The notes under the pieces: generated by a model
The model's database searches: none
What the model saw: only the letters and a program-made list of their open reading frames with translations
What the model was told of the DNA's origin: nothing
Part shown: positions 25,614 through 34,959 of the stretch, one piece after another
How the letters are laid out: each line of letters begins with the position of its first letter
How positions within the stretch are numbered: the stretch's first letter is position 1
Assembly: GCA_009379845.1 (NCBI GenBank)
Contig: WHSZ01000002.1
Span: 1 to 64,000 of the forward strand
From: Pseudonocardiaceae bacterium
Lineage (GTDB): Bacteria; Actinomycetota; Actinomycetes; Mycobacteriales; Pseudonocardiaceae
DNA length: 64,000 nucleotides
Reading direction: 5' to 3'
Position numbers and translations under genes: made by a program

Positions 25614-25651
25614 ACTTTGTCAGGACATAGTGACTTAGCTACTAACAAAGT
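25614..25651 (-). promoter_or_regulatory. Candidate IolR operator upstream of iolC
   Basis: The palindrome TGTCAGGACA (25618-25627) fits nine of ten positions of the corynebacterial IolR motif KGWCHTRACA as I recall it. It sits inside a wider inverted repeat, ACTTTGT (25614-25620) and ACAAAGT (25645-25651). The iolC start is about 120 bp away. No iolR gene is in the window, so the regulator must be elsewhere. Confidence 0.45.
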
Positions 25652-25669
25652 GGCCGGGACGCCCCGTCG

Positions 25670-26578
25670 CTAGGTGGGCAGCACCGCGACCGGACACGGC
25701 GCGTAATGCACCATCGCGTGACTGACCGAGCCGAGCGCCGGCGGAGCAGACTCGCCCCGGCCCCGCGCTCCCACGGCCAGCAGCCGTGCATCCCGGGCGG
25801 CGTGCAGCAGCAGCCGCGCGGCGTCGTCGTGCCGCATCAGCACGGATACCTCGACCTTCGGGTACCGCTCCTGCCAGGTGCTCACCTGCTCACGAAGCGC
25901 CGCCTCGAACGTGGCGCGCTGCCGCAGCCAGTACTGATCACCGCGCGCCAGGTAACGCAGGAAGTTCGCGTCCAACCCACGAATCCAGCCGTGCACGACG
26001 ATCAGCCGGCATTCCCAGCGAGCTGCCACGGCGAACGCGAAGTCCAGCACGAGCTCGTCGGCCGACGAATCCTCCACTCCCGCCACGACCGTTCCGGCAC
26101 GTTCGGGGCGAGCACCGGAACCGGAGCGCACCATGACCACCGGGCAACGGGCCGCCGCGACCAAACCCAGTGTCACCGAGCCGACCAGCAGCGGCGCGAA
26201 CCCGCCGAGTCCCCGATCGCCAACCACGACCAGCTGCGCCGCGGCGGACTGCTCGATCAGCATCGTCCGGGGAGATCCCCACTCCAAGCGGGTCCGCACG
26301 GTGAGCGCCGTGACGTCCCGACGGCAGCTGTCCGCGACATCGGTGAGCATTTCCTGCGCCTGGCGAACCCACACGTCGGGGATGACGCTCGACGAGCCGG
26401 CATCAGCGGTCCGGTCGACCGACCACATCGTGGCGTGCACGACATCCAGGCTCGCGCCACGCGATCCGGCTTCGCGCGCCGCCCACAACGCGGCCTCGTA
26501 CGAACGGTCCGAACCATCCACCCCCACCGCGACCGGTAACTCCCCGGCACCCCGCGGCTCGCCCTCGGCGCTGCTCAT
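25670..26578 (-). CDS. Tandem universal stress protein (UspA family), copy 1
   Basis: 302 residues from ATG 26578. Two Usp domains in a row; each has the ATP-binding motif G-x2-G-x9-G-S: GDRGLGGFAPLLVGS in the first (about 128-142) and GARGRGESAPPALGS in the second (about 275-289). Same build as mycobacterial Rv2623, an ATP-binding growth regulator of the DosR dormancy regulon. It is divergent from the M50 protease gene, with DosR-like boxes between them. Note the second copy at 29781-30683. Function in this organism inferred. Confidence 0.9.
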   Translation of the reverse strand: MSSAEGEPRGAGELPVAVGVDGSDRSYEAALWAAREAGSRGASLDVVHATMWSVDRTADAGSSSVIPDVWVRQAQEMLTDVADSCRRDVTALTVRTRLEWGSPRTMLIEQSAAAQLVVVGDRGLGGFAPLLVGSVTLGLVAAARCPVVMVRSGSGARPERAGTVVAGVEDSSADELVLDFAFAVAARWECRLIVVHGWIRGLDANFLRYLARGDQYWLRQRATFEAALREQVSTWQERYPKVEVSVLMRHDDAARLLLHAARDARLLAVGARGRGESAPPALGSVSHAMVHYAPCPVAVLPT

Positions 26579-26676
26579 CGCCTCACTTCCCTGGCCTTTA
26601 CGGCGCGTATCACCGATCCCCACGGACAGCCTCACCGGTCCCATTCGGGACAACCAGGGCCCTAAGCCACGTGCGG

Positions 26677-26696
26677 GTGGGGTCTTTGAGCCCCAT
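26677..26696. promoter_or_regulatory. DosR-like box A (Usp / M50 divergent promoter)
   Basis: The 20 bases GTGGGGTCTTTGAGCCCCAT match 14 of 20 positions of the mycobacterial DosR box TTSGGGACTWWAGTCCCSAA as I recall it, including both triplet cores with the right 4-base centre. A weaker relative, GGGTATTTCGACCC at 26746-26759, follows, and GGGACAACCAGGGCCC (26648-26663) precedes. The genes on both sides are DosR-regulon types. Confidence 0.5.
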
Positions 26697-26867
26697 ATCG
26701 CGTCGTGTCCAGCGGCCCCTCGGCAGTTGTGGCAGGCTGCGTTTTGGGTATTTCGACCCTTGGTCGGCTTCTGGCTGGGGCTCACCATGGAATCGAGACC
26801 CGCGAGATGCCGGGGTGACGCAGCCTCGATTTCTCGCAATATACGACCCGGACAGCGAGGCTCCCTC

Positions 26868-28025
26868 ATGTTCCGCACAACTGTCCCGCTCGGACGGTTC
26901 GCGGGAATTCCCGTTGGCGCGCACTGGTCCGTGCTTGTCGTGATCGGGTTGATCAGCTACCTGCTCGCCTCGGTAGTACTGCCCGTGAACGCGTCCGGAA
27001 TCCCCGCGACTTGGTACTGGCTCACCGGTGTGCTGATCGCCATGTGCTTCGTGGCATCGCTGCTCGCCCACGAGCTGGCGCACGCTGCCACCGCGCGCCG
27101 CTACGGCGTCGGCGTCAAACGCATCACCCTGTGGATGCTCGGTGGCACGGCAGAACTCGAAGCGGAACCGCCATCGCCGAAGGCCGATCTGGTGATCGCC
27201 TCCACCGGCCCCGCGATCAGCCTCGCCATCGGCGGCGCCTGCTGGGGTGGCGCGATCGTCGCCGCCAACTGGCTACCGCCGCTCGTTGCCATCGGGCTGC
27301 TCTGGCTCGGTGTGACGAACGTGGTGCTCGCGGCGTTCAACATGCTGCCAGGCGCACCGCTGGACGGCGGCAGGGTTCTGCGGGCGGCGGTGTGGAAGCG
27401 CACCGGTGATCGCCGCAGGGCGCGGACCGTTGCGGTGCGAGCCGGGCAACTACTGGGGATCGCGCTCGCGCTGACCGGGGTGGCCGAGGCGTTGTTGCTC
27501 GGCCGGTTGGCCGGCTTGTGGCTGGTGCTCATCGGGTGGTTCCTGCTCGCCGCAGCGGGCGCGGAGCGGGCCGGCGGTATCGTGCGTGACCAGCTCGGTG
27601 ACATCCGGATCGGTGCGGTGATGAGCCCCGCCCCGGTATCCGCACCCGGATGGTTGACGGTGCAGGCATTCCTCGACCGGATCGCGGTCCCGGCACGTCG
27701 CCGGGTGTTTCCGGTGCTGTCGTTCGGTGGTTCGCCGGTCGGCACCGTCAGCCTGATGGATCTGGCGAAGCTGTCCCCGCAGGAACGGATGAACACCAGA
27801 ATCTCCGCTGTGTGTCGCCCGGCCAAGGCCGTGGCGCACAGCGACGACCTGTTGATCGACGTGCTGCCGAGTGCCCTGCCGCGCAACGGGCAGGACCTGC
27901 TGCTGATCACCGACGGCGGGATCCTGGTCGGGGTTATCAGTGCCGAGGACCTCACCAGGACGGTGGAGCTGGCGGCGCTGGGCCATCGGCCCAACGCCGC
28001 TCGTGAGTCTTTTTCGGGGCTATAG
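26868..28025 (+). CDS. M50 site-2 protease with C-terminal CBS pair (Rip3-like)
   Basis: 385 residues from ATG 26868. Membrane zinc protease: HELAH at 68-72 inside a helix, and FNMLPGAPLDGGRVLRA (about 159-175) with the third ligand Asp in LDGG. Five to six membrane helices to about residue 235, then a CBS-domain pair (IGAVMSPAPVSAPGWLTVQ and LLITDGGILVGVISAEDL). This architecture equals Rv2625c (Rip3) of the mycobacterial dormancy regulon. The stop codon TAG lies inside a long palindromic element (27999-28046), so the last six residues, ESFSGL, are encoded by the element. Confidence 0.92.
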   Translation: MFRTTVPLGRFAGIPVGAHWSVLVVIGLISYLLASVVLPVNASGIPATWYWLTGVLIAMCFVASLLAHELAHAATARRYGVGVKRITLWMLGGTAELEAEPPSPKADLVIASTGPAISLAIGGACWGGAIVAANWLPPLVAIGLLWLGVTNVVLAAFNMLPGAPLDGGRVLRAAVWKRTGDRRRARTVAVRAGQLLGIALALTGVAEALLLGRLAGLWLVLIGWFLLAAAGAERAGGIVRDQLGDIRIGAVMSPAPVSAPGWLTVQAFLDRIAVPARRRVFPVLSFGGSPVGTVSLMDLAKLSPQERMNTRISAVCRPAKAVAHSDDLLIDVLPSALPRNGQDLLLITDGGILVGVISAEDLTRTVELAALGHRPNAARESFSGL

Positions 28026-28046
28026 CACCTAAAAAGACTCACGAGC
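27999..28046. repeat. 48-bp palindromic element, copy 1 (terminator-like)
   Basis: Two 24-bp arms meet at CTATAG without a loop; 22 of 24 positions pair. The arms share the outer sequence GCTCGTGAGTCTTTTT with a second copy at 61646-61695. Transcribed either way it gives a stem with a T-run, so it can end transcription of both convergent genes. It also supplies the stop codons of the M50 gene (TAG, 28023-28025) and the Rv1733c-like gene (TGA, 28041-28039). Confidence 0.85.
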
Positions 28047-28629
28047 CGAAGGCCTGCCGTTCCCACGCCCGCTCCCATTCGGCGTACCGAACGCGGTTCA
28101 GCACCCACCGCGCGACGAGAAAACCGAGCGCCAGCAGGAGGACGCCGCCCAGCCAGCTCAGCAACCCTACGCCGAACCCGAACGCACCGGCGACCTCGGC
28201 ATCCAGCGGCGCGCTGACGCGCTTTCCGGACTCGTCCACCCAGATCTGCACCGAGCTGCCGAGCGGCACACCGTGGCTCACCGGCACCTCGCCCTCGGTG
28301 GTACCGCCATCCGGCGCATCCCACCGTGCCAGCACGATCCGGTCCGGCATGGCGTCCCAGGGATTGCCATGCACACCGGCGTCCGGAATTTCCTTCAACA
28401 GCACGGCATCGGTCTGCTGGCGCTGGGCCGCCTGCTGCTCGACGACCTCCGCCTGGTGCGCGTAGGCGCTCGATCCCACGGTCGCGGCCACCGGCATCAA
28501 CAACAGTGCCAGCAACAGCACGCAGCCGACCAACATCCCCTCGATCCGGTCCACGGATCTGGCCAGCGGATTGGCGCCGAGGTGCGCCAGCCGGACCAAC
28601 CTCCGTAGCAACCCGCCCGACGTCGTCAT
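28039..28629 (-). CDS. Rv1733c-like membrane protein
   Basis: 196 residues from ATG 28629 (GGAGGAG 10 bases upstream; a TTG eight codons earlier is possible). Architecture of the actinobacterial Rv1733c family: N-terminal helix GMLVGCVLLLALLLMPVAATV (about 32-52, in part), an extracytoplasmic domain of about 95 residues with HGVPLGSSVQIWVDESG, and a second helix LLSWLGGVLLLALGFLVARW (about 157-176). Rv1733c is a DosR-regulated latency antigen of unknown function. Convergent with the M50 gene; the stop TGA and the last Gly-Ser come from the palindromic element. Confidence 0.85.
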   Translation of the reverse strand: MTTSGGLLRRLVRLAHLGANPLARSVDRIEGMLVGCVLLLALLLMPVAATVGSSAYAHQAEVVEQQAAQRQQTDAVLLKEIPDAGVHGNPWDAMPDRIVLARWDAPDGGTTEGEVPVSHGVPLGSSVQIWVDESGKRVSAPLDAEVAGAFGFGVGLLSWLGGVLLLALGFLVARWVLNRVRYAEWERAWERQAFGS

Positions 28630-28696
28630 GGTGGTCGAGCTCCTCCAAGTCAACTACCGATGGATCAAGCATTCGCCAGGTCGCCGTCACGCAAAA

Positions 28697-28773
28697 GGGA
28701 CGTTGGTCGTCTACCTGTCCTGTTGTGCGCGACCGACGTCGTTTCGGATGCGGATCGAGAGTCTTTCGACTCT
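28697..28773. promoter_or_regulatory. Candidate operators between Rv1733c-like gene and nitroreductase
   Basis: GGGACGTTGGTC (28697-28708) resembles a DosR half-box with core spacing. Further on AGAGTCTTTCGACTCT (28758-28773) is a perfect 6-bp-arm palindrome around TTTC, the same centre as the weak box at 26746. Both lie in the 232-bp gap between two divergent DosR-regulon-type genes. Weak matches; the palindrome is directly visible. Confidence 0.4.
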
Positions 28774-28861
28774 GTGAGTAACCCCGCGGGCTGACGAACA
28801 CTGAATGAGGCCGCAACAAATGCCGTGCCGCCTGGGGATGACGAAATCCGGAGAGCCGCAG

Positions 28862-29845
28862 ATGAGCCCGACCATAACCACGCCCGTCGGCTCGCTGTCA
28901 GCTGCGCAGGTGGCGTCCGTTATCCGGGCAGCCACCCTGGCCCCATCCCAGCACAACACCCAGCCGTGGCAGTTCTCGTGCACCCCGCACTCCATCGAGC
29001 TGTACGCGGATCGGCACCGATCGTTGCCCGTGGCAGACCCCAACCATCGCGAGTTGCTGCTTTCCTGCGGTGCCGCGTTGATGAACCTGCGCCTCGCGAT
29101 CACGGCGTGTGGCGTGCGGCCGATCACCAACCTGCGCGCCGGCGACGACCCGATCGCGACCGTCCGGCCGTCGGATACCGTGCGCGAGAACGCGGACACC
29201 AAAAACGATCAGTGGCTGGTGGAGGCGATCCCGTTCCGGCGCACCGTTCGCCGCCCGTTCTCACCGTTACCGGTCGGCCGGGAAGTGATCAAGCAACTCA
29301 GGCGGGCCGCCGAGATCGAGCACGCCTGGCTGCCGATACTGGATTCCGCGCAGCGCACCGCGTTGCACGAACTCGTTCTACGGGCACACCGCCGGCAGCG
29401 GGATGATCCCGCGTTCCAGGCGGAATGGGCGTGGTGGAACGACCGCGCCGGAGATCAACGCCACGAACTACCAGCGTTCGGCGAAGCCACGCTACCGGAG
29501 CACAGCCTCAAGGCGTCACCGTTGACGGTGATGATCGGCACCCTCGGCGATTCCCCGCTCGATTGGCTGCGTGCCGGGCAGGCCATGCAACGCGTGCTGC
29601 TGGCCGCGGCCGCCGCCGGACTGTGCGCATCCTTTGTCTCGCAACCGATCGAGGTCGACAGCACCCGAGCCGAACTGCGGTCGCTGGTCGGCGACGGGCT
29701 GTGGCCGCAGATCTTGTTGCGCATCGGCTATGCAGACCTGGCGAAGCCGGCGCCAAGGCGGCCGATCGAGGAAGTGCTGATCAAATCCCGGAGCGCGCCA
29801 CCATCACGGGGCACCGAGCGTGGTGAATCAGGGCGTACCCGGTAG
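28862..29845 (+). CDS. Acg-type FMN-binding nitroreductase-like protein
   Basis: 327 residues from ATG 28862 (GGAGAG six bases upstream). Double nitroreductase-fold protein: VIRAATLAPSQHNTQPWQF (about 20-38, FMN phosphate contact), DRHRSLPVADPNHRELLLSCG, FRRTVRRPF, and RAGQAMQRVLLAAAAAGLCAS (about 239-259). This is the Acg family (Rv2032, Rv3131), DosR-induced proteins that bind FMN under a lid and are thought to store or sequester it. Its last 65 bases overlap the 3' end of the convergent Usp gene, giving an unusual basic tail after EEVLIKSRS. Confidence 0.9.
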   Translation: MSPTITTPVGSLSAAQVASVIRAATLAPSQHNTQPWQFSCTPHSIELYADRHRSLPVADPNHRELLLSCGAALMNLRLAITACGVRPITNLRAGDDPIATVRPSDTVRENADTKNDQWLVEAIPFRRTVRRPFSPLPVGREVIKQLRRAAEIEHAWLPILDSAQRTALHELVLRAHRRQRDDPAFQAEWAWWNDRAGDQRHELPAFGEATLPEHSLKASPLTVMIGTLGDSPLDWLRAGQAMQRVLLAAAAAGLCASFVSQPIEVDSTRAELRSLVGDGLWPQILLRIGYADLAKPAPRRPIEEVLIKSRSAPPSRGTERGESGRTR

Positions 29846-30683
29846 ATCCGAGCATCATCAATCCCCCGAAACCGCCGCGTCCCCGGCTCCCGACCACGAT
29901 GAGACCCGCTTCCGCGCTCCTGGTGAGCAGATGGTTGCGTGGCTTGTCCCGCACGAGCACTCGACGTACCGGCACATCGGGGTACTTTTGTTGCCATCCC
30001 GCCAGGTTCTCTGCGAGGACTCGTTTCTCGGCGTCCTCGAGCGGCTCCCAATCGAAGTGCATCCGGGATGCGCTGAACACGGCCGCGGTGTCCGCATCGC
30101 TCCAGGCGTGCACCGCGACGAGCGGCGCTCCACGCAGCGCTGCCTCCTCGAAGGCGAGCGCGATCGCCATGTCACTGAGCGGGCTGCCGTCCACGCCGAC
30201 CACGATCGGATCGCTCATCAGTAATCCACCGCTGCCGCGCCCGCGAATCGCCACTACCGGGCAGCGCGCATAGCCCGTCAACGTCGCGGTAGTCGAACCG
30301 ACGAGCAGACCGCGGAAACCTCCCCTGCCGGACTTTCCGAGCACGATCATCCGCGCCGATCCGGACATGTCGATCAGCGCGGGAACTGAAGCGTCCATAG
30401 TGGACTTTGTGCTGACGCGAACGCCAGGGGCGGCCTGCTCGGCCGTCTCGGCCGCCAGGCGAAGCAGTTCGGCGGCATTCTTCTCGAGTGATTCGAGCAG
30501 GTGATTCTCCGGGGACTCCGGCAAGCTGGAGAGGAAATCCGGCACCCCGATGGCGTGCAATACCAGCAGTGGCGCGGAACGAAGCACGGCTTCGGTGGCG
30601 GCCCAACGTACGGCCCGCAACGACGGATCCGAACCGTCGGTACCGACGACAATCGCGTCGCCACCGACGCCGGGTTTGGGCAT
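29781..30683 (-). CDS. Tandem universal stress protein (UspA family), copy 2
   Basis: 300 residues. Two Usp domains, each with an intact ATP motif: GKSGRGGFRGLLVGST (about 114-129) and GSRGRGGFGGLMMLGST (about 268-284). IVVGTDGSDPSLRAVRWAA and IVVGVDGSPLSDMAIALAF open the two halves. It is a paralogue of the protein at 25670-26578 and the last member of the dormancy-type island. A DosR-like box lies 60-79 bp upstream. Convergent overlap of 65 bp with the Acg gene. Confidence 0.92.
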   Translation of the reverse strand: MPKPGVGGDAIVVGTDGSDPSLRAVRWAATEAVLRSAPLLVLHAIGVPDFLSSLPESPENHLLESLEKNAAELLRLAAETAEQAAPGVRVSTKSTMDASVPALIDMSGSARMIVLGKSGRGGFRGLLVGSTTATLTGYARCPVVAIRGRGSGGLLMSDPIVVGVDGSPLSDMAIALAFEEAALRGAPLVAVHAWSDADTAAVFSASRMHFDWEPLEDAEKRVLAENLAGWQQKYPDVPVRRVLVRDKPRNHLLTRSAEAGLIVVGSRGRGGFGGLMMLGSTGYALIHHARCPVMVARSGI

Positions 30684-30742
30684 TTTTGTCTCTCCGTGCC
30701 GGGCAGTTTACCCGGTAATGTACGCCAGGCAGGAGAGCTTTG

Positions 30743-30762
30743 CTGCGGTCATTGGTCCCTAC
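30743..30762 (-). promoter_or_regulatory. DosR-like box B upstream of Usp copy 2
   Basis: Read on the minus strand, GTAGGGACCAATGACCGCAG matches 13 of 20 positions of the DosR box TTSGGGACTWWAGTCCCSAA, with an intact GGGAC half and 4-base centre. It is 60 bp upstream of the Usp start at 30683. Confidence 0.5.
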
Positions 30763-30868
30763 CACCGTGGACTTCGGCCACCGCGCCGGACGTCGCGCAC
30801 GACCAACCGGACGGATCGTCCATTGTAGACATTCAGGATTGTCCGGCGAGCACGGCACCACTTCGGCT

Positions 30869-30930
30869 GAGCCATCTTGACAGGCGATGGCTCAAGTGTC
30901 AGTCTGTCTGACAGTTGAACTGTCTGGCAG
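30869..30930 (+). promoter_or_regulatory. Promoter and stacked operators of the HAD-GntR operon
   Basis: TTGACA (30877-30882) lies in the loop of a perfect 8-bp inverted repeat, GAGCCATC/GATGGCTC (30869-30893). Next come TGTCAG-N5-CTGACA (30897-30913) and two near-identical 11-mers, CTGTCTGACAG (30904-30914) and CTGTCTGGCAG (30920-30930), 16 bp apart. The second gene of the operon is a GntR/FCD regulator, so autoregulation at these repeats is likely. Confidence 0.55.
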
Positions 30931-30938
30931 GAGGCGCC

Positions 30939-31624
30939 ATGCCTTTCGAAGTGGCGACGTTCGATAACTACGGCACGCTCACCGACTGGGAGGGCGGCGC
31001 CGCTCAGTTCCTCTACGACCTGGCGTTGCGCAATGGCGATACCGACCTGGTGCCGGGCATCGAGTTGCGGAATCGCTGGGAGGAGATCCAGTTCGACATC
31101 CTCGGTCAGCGCTACCGCAGCTACAAACAGGTACTCGCGGACAGCCTCCGGGCGGTGTGCACGGAACGGGGCTGGCCGTACAACGACGATCTCGCGGCCG
31201 AGTTCGTCCGGTCGATGCGCTGCTGGCAGCCGTTCCCGGATACCTACCCCGCGCTGCTGCGGGCGAAGCGGGCCGGCATGAAGCTGGTGATCTTCTCGAA
31301 CACCGACAGGGATATCATCGCGCACAGCCAGCGTCATATGCGGATACCGTTCGACGATGTGATCACGGCCGAGGATTGCCAGGTCTACAAGCCAAACCCG
31401 GAATTCTTCCGGCAGGCTCTCGACCGCGTCGGCGTCGCCCCGGAAAAGATCATCCACGTGGCCTTCGGGTTCAAGTACGACAACGCGCCCGCGAAACACT
31501 TCGGCATGGCAACGGCCTGGGTGAACAGGCACATCGATCCGCAGCCCGAAGGTGAGCCGGCCGACTATGTATGGCGCGACCTGTGGGGTCTTGCCGCACT
31601 CGCGGACGGGCAGCCGGTCCCGCG

Positions 31625-31628
<4 letters not shown>
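30939..31628 (+). CDS. HAD-superfamily hydrolase, haloacid dehalogenase type II-like
   Basis: 229 residues from ATG 30939, CAGGAGG upstream. HAD motifs: nucleophile Asp in ATFDNYGTLTDWEGG (about 6-20), Ser/Thr in LVIFSNTDRDII (motif II), Lys in CQVYKPNPEFF (motif III), and the late HVAFGFKYDNAPAKHFGMAT where L-2-haloacid dehalogenases have HVASNAWD. So it is of the haloacid dehalogenase type, but dehalogenase activity is not guaranteed; many act as phosphatases. Translationally coupled (ATGA) to the GntR gene. Confidence 0.85.
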
Positions 31629-33336
<1,708 letters not shown>

Positions 33337-33343
33337 CGACGCC

Positions 33344-33502
33344 GTTTACCGCGGGATCTTCATCTTCCAGGGCGACTTCCAGGGCGATAGGGTCACTGAC
33401 CCTGCCGCGCTGGAGACGCTGCACGAGCGTGGGCTGCCCGATCACGAGACCGTCGTCGAAGTGCCGATGGCCTTGATGAAGTTCGTACCGAAGGAGGCGT
33501 AA
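33344..33502 (+). pseudogene. C-terminal remnant of an unrecognised gene coupled to the first DUF6879 gene
   Basis: Right behind mdh an open stretch of 52 codons without a start codon reads YRGIFIFQGDFQGDRVTDP and onward to a TAA that overlaps the ATG of the next gene (TAATG at 33500-33504), with AAGGAGG inside its last codons. This coupling is what one expects for the 3' end of a former upstream partner whose 5' part was lost. Codon use looks coding. I do not recognise the family. Confidence 0.4.
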
Positions 33503-34020
33503 TGCCGGAGCGCCTGACCGGCGAAGCATGGGCAACGGCGCTGCACAACTTCCGCGAGACTGCCTGGCGCTGGGAGGCGCAGGGCGTGTATCGCGAGCCC
33601 TACGAACAGGGACCACTGCAGCAGTTTCTCGCTGGGCACAAGCCGGATCTGTCTTTTATGGACGGATGGCTAAGTGCGGTGCGGCAGGGCGCGGGGGCCG
33701 GTCGCCGATACGCCCGAGTGCGCGTGCTCACCGACCCATTGACCGACTACCTCCGGTTCGAGAACAGCTTTACGCATCTCAACGTCGCCGCGGGCGAGGC
33801 TGTTCGTGTTATCACCGACACGAGGCGCCGTGAGCTCGAACTGTCGAGCGAGGACTTCTGGCTGTTCGACGACGAATGGGCCGCGCCCATGCACTTCGAC
33901 GACGAGGGTTTCACCCATGCCGATGTCATCACCGACACGGCCACACTCAACCGATTTCGCGAAATTCGCGACCTAGCATGGAAGGATGCGGTCCGATTCG
34001 GTGACCATATGACGAAATAA
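33502..34020 (+). CDS. DUF6879-family protein, paralogue 1
   Basis: 172 residues, ribosome site AAGGAGG. Shares three blocks with the two paralogues downstream: FRETAWRWEAQGVYREP near the start, RYARVRVLTDPLTDYLRF with LNVAAGEAVRVI in the middle, and DFWLFDDEWAAPMHFDDEG near the end. Soluble, no membrane segments. The family is abundant in actinobacteria, commonly beside helix-turn-helix DUF5753 genes, as here; its role is unknown. Eleven bases separate it from the DUF5753 gene. Confidence 0.75.
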   Translation: MPERLTGEAWATALHNFRETAWRWEAQGVYREPYEQGPLQQFLAGHKPDLSFMDGWLSAVRQGAGAGRRYARVRVLTDPLTDYLRFENSFTHLNVAAGEAVRVITDTRRRELELSSEDFWLFDDEWAAPMHFDDEGFTHADVITDTATLNRFREIRDLAWKDAVRFGDHMTK

Positions 34021-34030
34021 CGAGGAGAGC

Positions 34031-34873
34031 GTGGCCACCAGCTTCGAGAGGCGGCGTGCGGATTTCGCCGACCGATTGCGCCAGCTCCGCGAGGCCGCCG
34101 GCCTGAACGGTAAGGAACTGGCCCAACTCGTCGGTTGGAACGCGCCGAAGGTCAGCAAGGTCGAGAAGGGCCGCCAAACCGCGAGCAACGAAGACCTCGA
34201 AGACTGGATCCGCGCGCTGAAGTTACCCGCCGCGACAGCCGACGAGCTACGCGCCGAGCTTGCGTCGCTCCACGATCAGTACGTCACCTGGAAGCAGGCG
34301 GTACGCGCAGGGCACCGTGCCCGGCAAGAAGAGTCAGTCGAGCGTGAATCCAAGGCAAGCCTGATCCGGGCTGTCGATGTCGGTATCGTGCCTGGCCTAC
34401 TGCAGACTGCCGACTACGCCGAGCATGTGCTACACGCGCACGCCGCTCTCCAAGGCGGCGGCCACGACATCACCGATGCCGTTCGTGCACGGATGCGGCG
34501 GCAACAGGTGCTCTATGAGGCAGGCAAGACAATCGAGATCCTCATGACCGAGTCGGCGCTCCTGCACCCCGTTGCCCCGCCCGACGTCATGACAGGACAA
34601 ATACACCGATTGATCGCGACGATCGGAGTCCCCAACGTCCGATTCGGCATCCTCCCGCTACGCGTCCAACTGCCGTACATGCTCATGCACGGCTACTGGA
34701 TTGTCGACGACCTCGCAATGATCGAAACCGTCACCGGAGAATTGACGCTCCCCGACCCTGACGAAGTTGCCACGTTGGGCGAGCTAACAGACATGCTGTG
34801 GTCAGCAGCCGCCGAGGGCGACCACGCTCGGACGATCCTGCATCGAGCCGCCGACGAGCTGCGGACCGACTGA
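34031..34873 (+). CDS. XRE helix-turn-helix regulator with DUF5753 (Scr1 antitoxin-like)
   Basis: 280 residues, GTG start at 34031 after GAGGAGA. N-terminal HTH (LRQLREAAGLNGKELAQLVG then WNAPKVSKVEKGRQTAS), followed by DUF5753: IRAVDVGIVPGLLQTADYAE, VRARMRRQQVLYEAGKTIEI, LIATIGVPNVRFGILPL and a C-terminal LTDMLWSAAAEGDHARTIL. Such proteins are annotated as Scr1-family antitoxin-like regulators and usually pair with DUF397 proteins. Here no intact DUF397 gene exists; instead DUF6879 genes flank it on both sides. It is the only regulator of the patch. Confidence 0.9.
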   Translation: MATSFERRRADFADRLRQLREAAGLNGKELAQLVGWNAPKVSKVEKGRQTASNEDLEDWIRALKLPAATADELRAELASLHDQYVTWKQAVRAGHRARQEESVERESKASLIRAVDVGIVPGLLQTADYAEHVLHAHAALQGGGHDITDAVRARMRRQQVLYEAGKTIEILMTESALLHPVAPPDVMTGQIHRLIATIGVPNVRFGILPLRVQLPYMLMHGYWIVDDLAMIETVTGELTLPDPDEVATLGELTDMLWSAAAEGDHARTILHRAADELRTD

Positions 34874-34959
34874 CATTCACGGGAACGACGACGTCGGCGT
34901 TGGACAACGGCGAGTTCCCAGAACCGCTGAACTTCGCAAAGAAGGGCGACTACGAGTGA
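34870..34959 (+). pseudogene. Short coding remnant coupled to DUF6879 paralogue 2
   Basis: In a frame different from the DUF5753 gene, codons from 34870 read LTFTGTTTSALDNGEFPEP and end GDYE at a TGA that overlaps the GTG start of the next gene (GTGA, 34956-34959). The length (29 codons) and lack of a start suggest the tail of a lost partner, perhaps a DUF397-like protein (these end in an LTF...GEF pattern), but the match is too short to be sure. Confidence 0.3.

Noticed and set aside
26648-26663. GGGACAACCAGGGCCC as a third strong DosR box
   Set aside because: The two half-sites are six bases apart instead of four, so it is listed only as a weak neighbour of box A.
26133-26867. Long N-terminal extension of the M50 protease
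   Set aside because: The frame is open but antisense to the Usp gene and crosses the DosR-like boxes; the protease homology starts exactly at the ATG at 26868.
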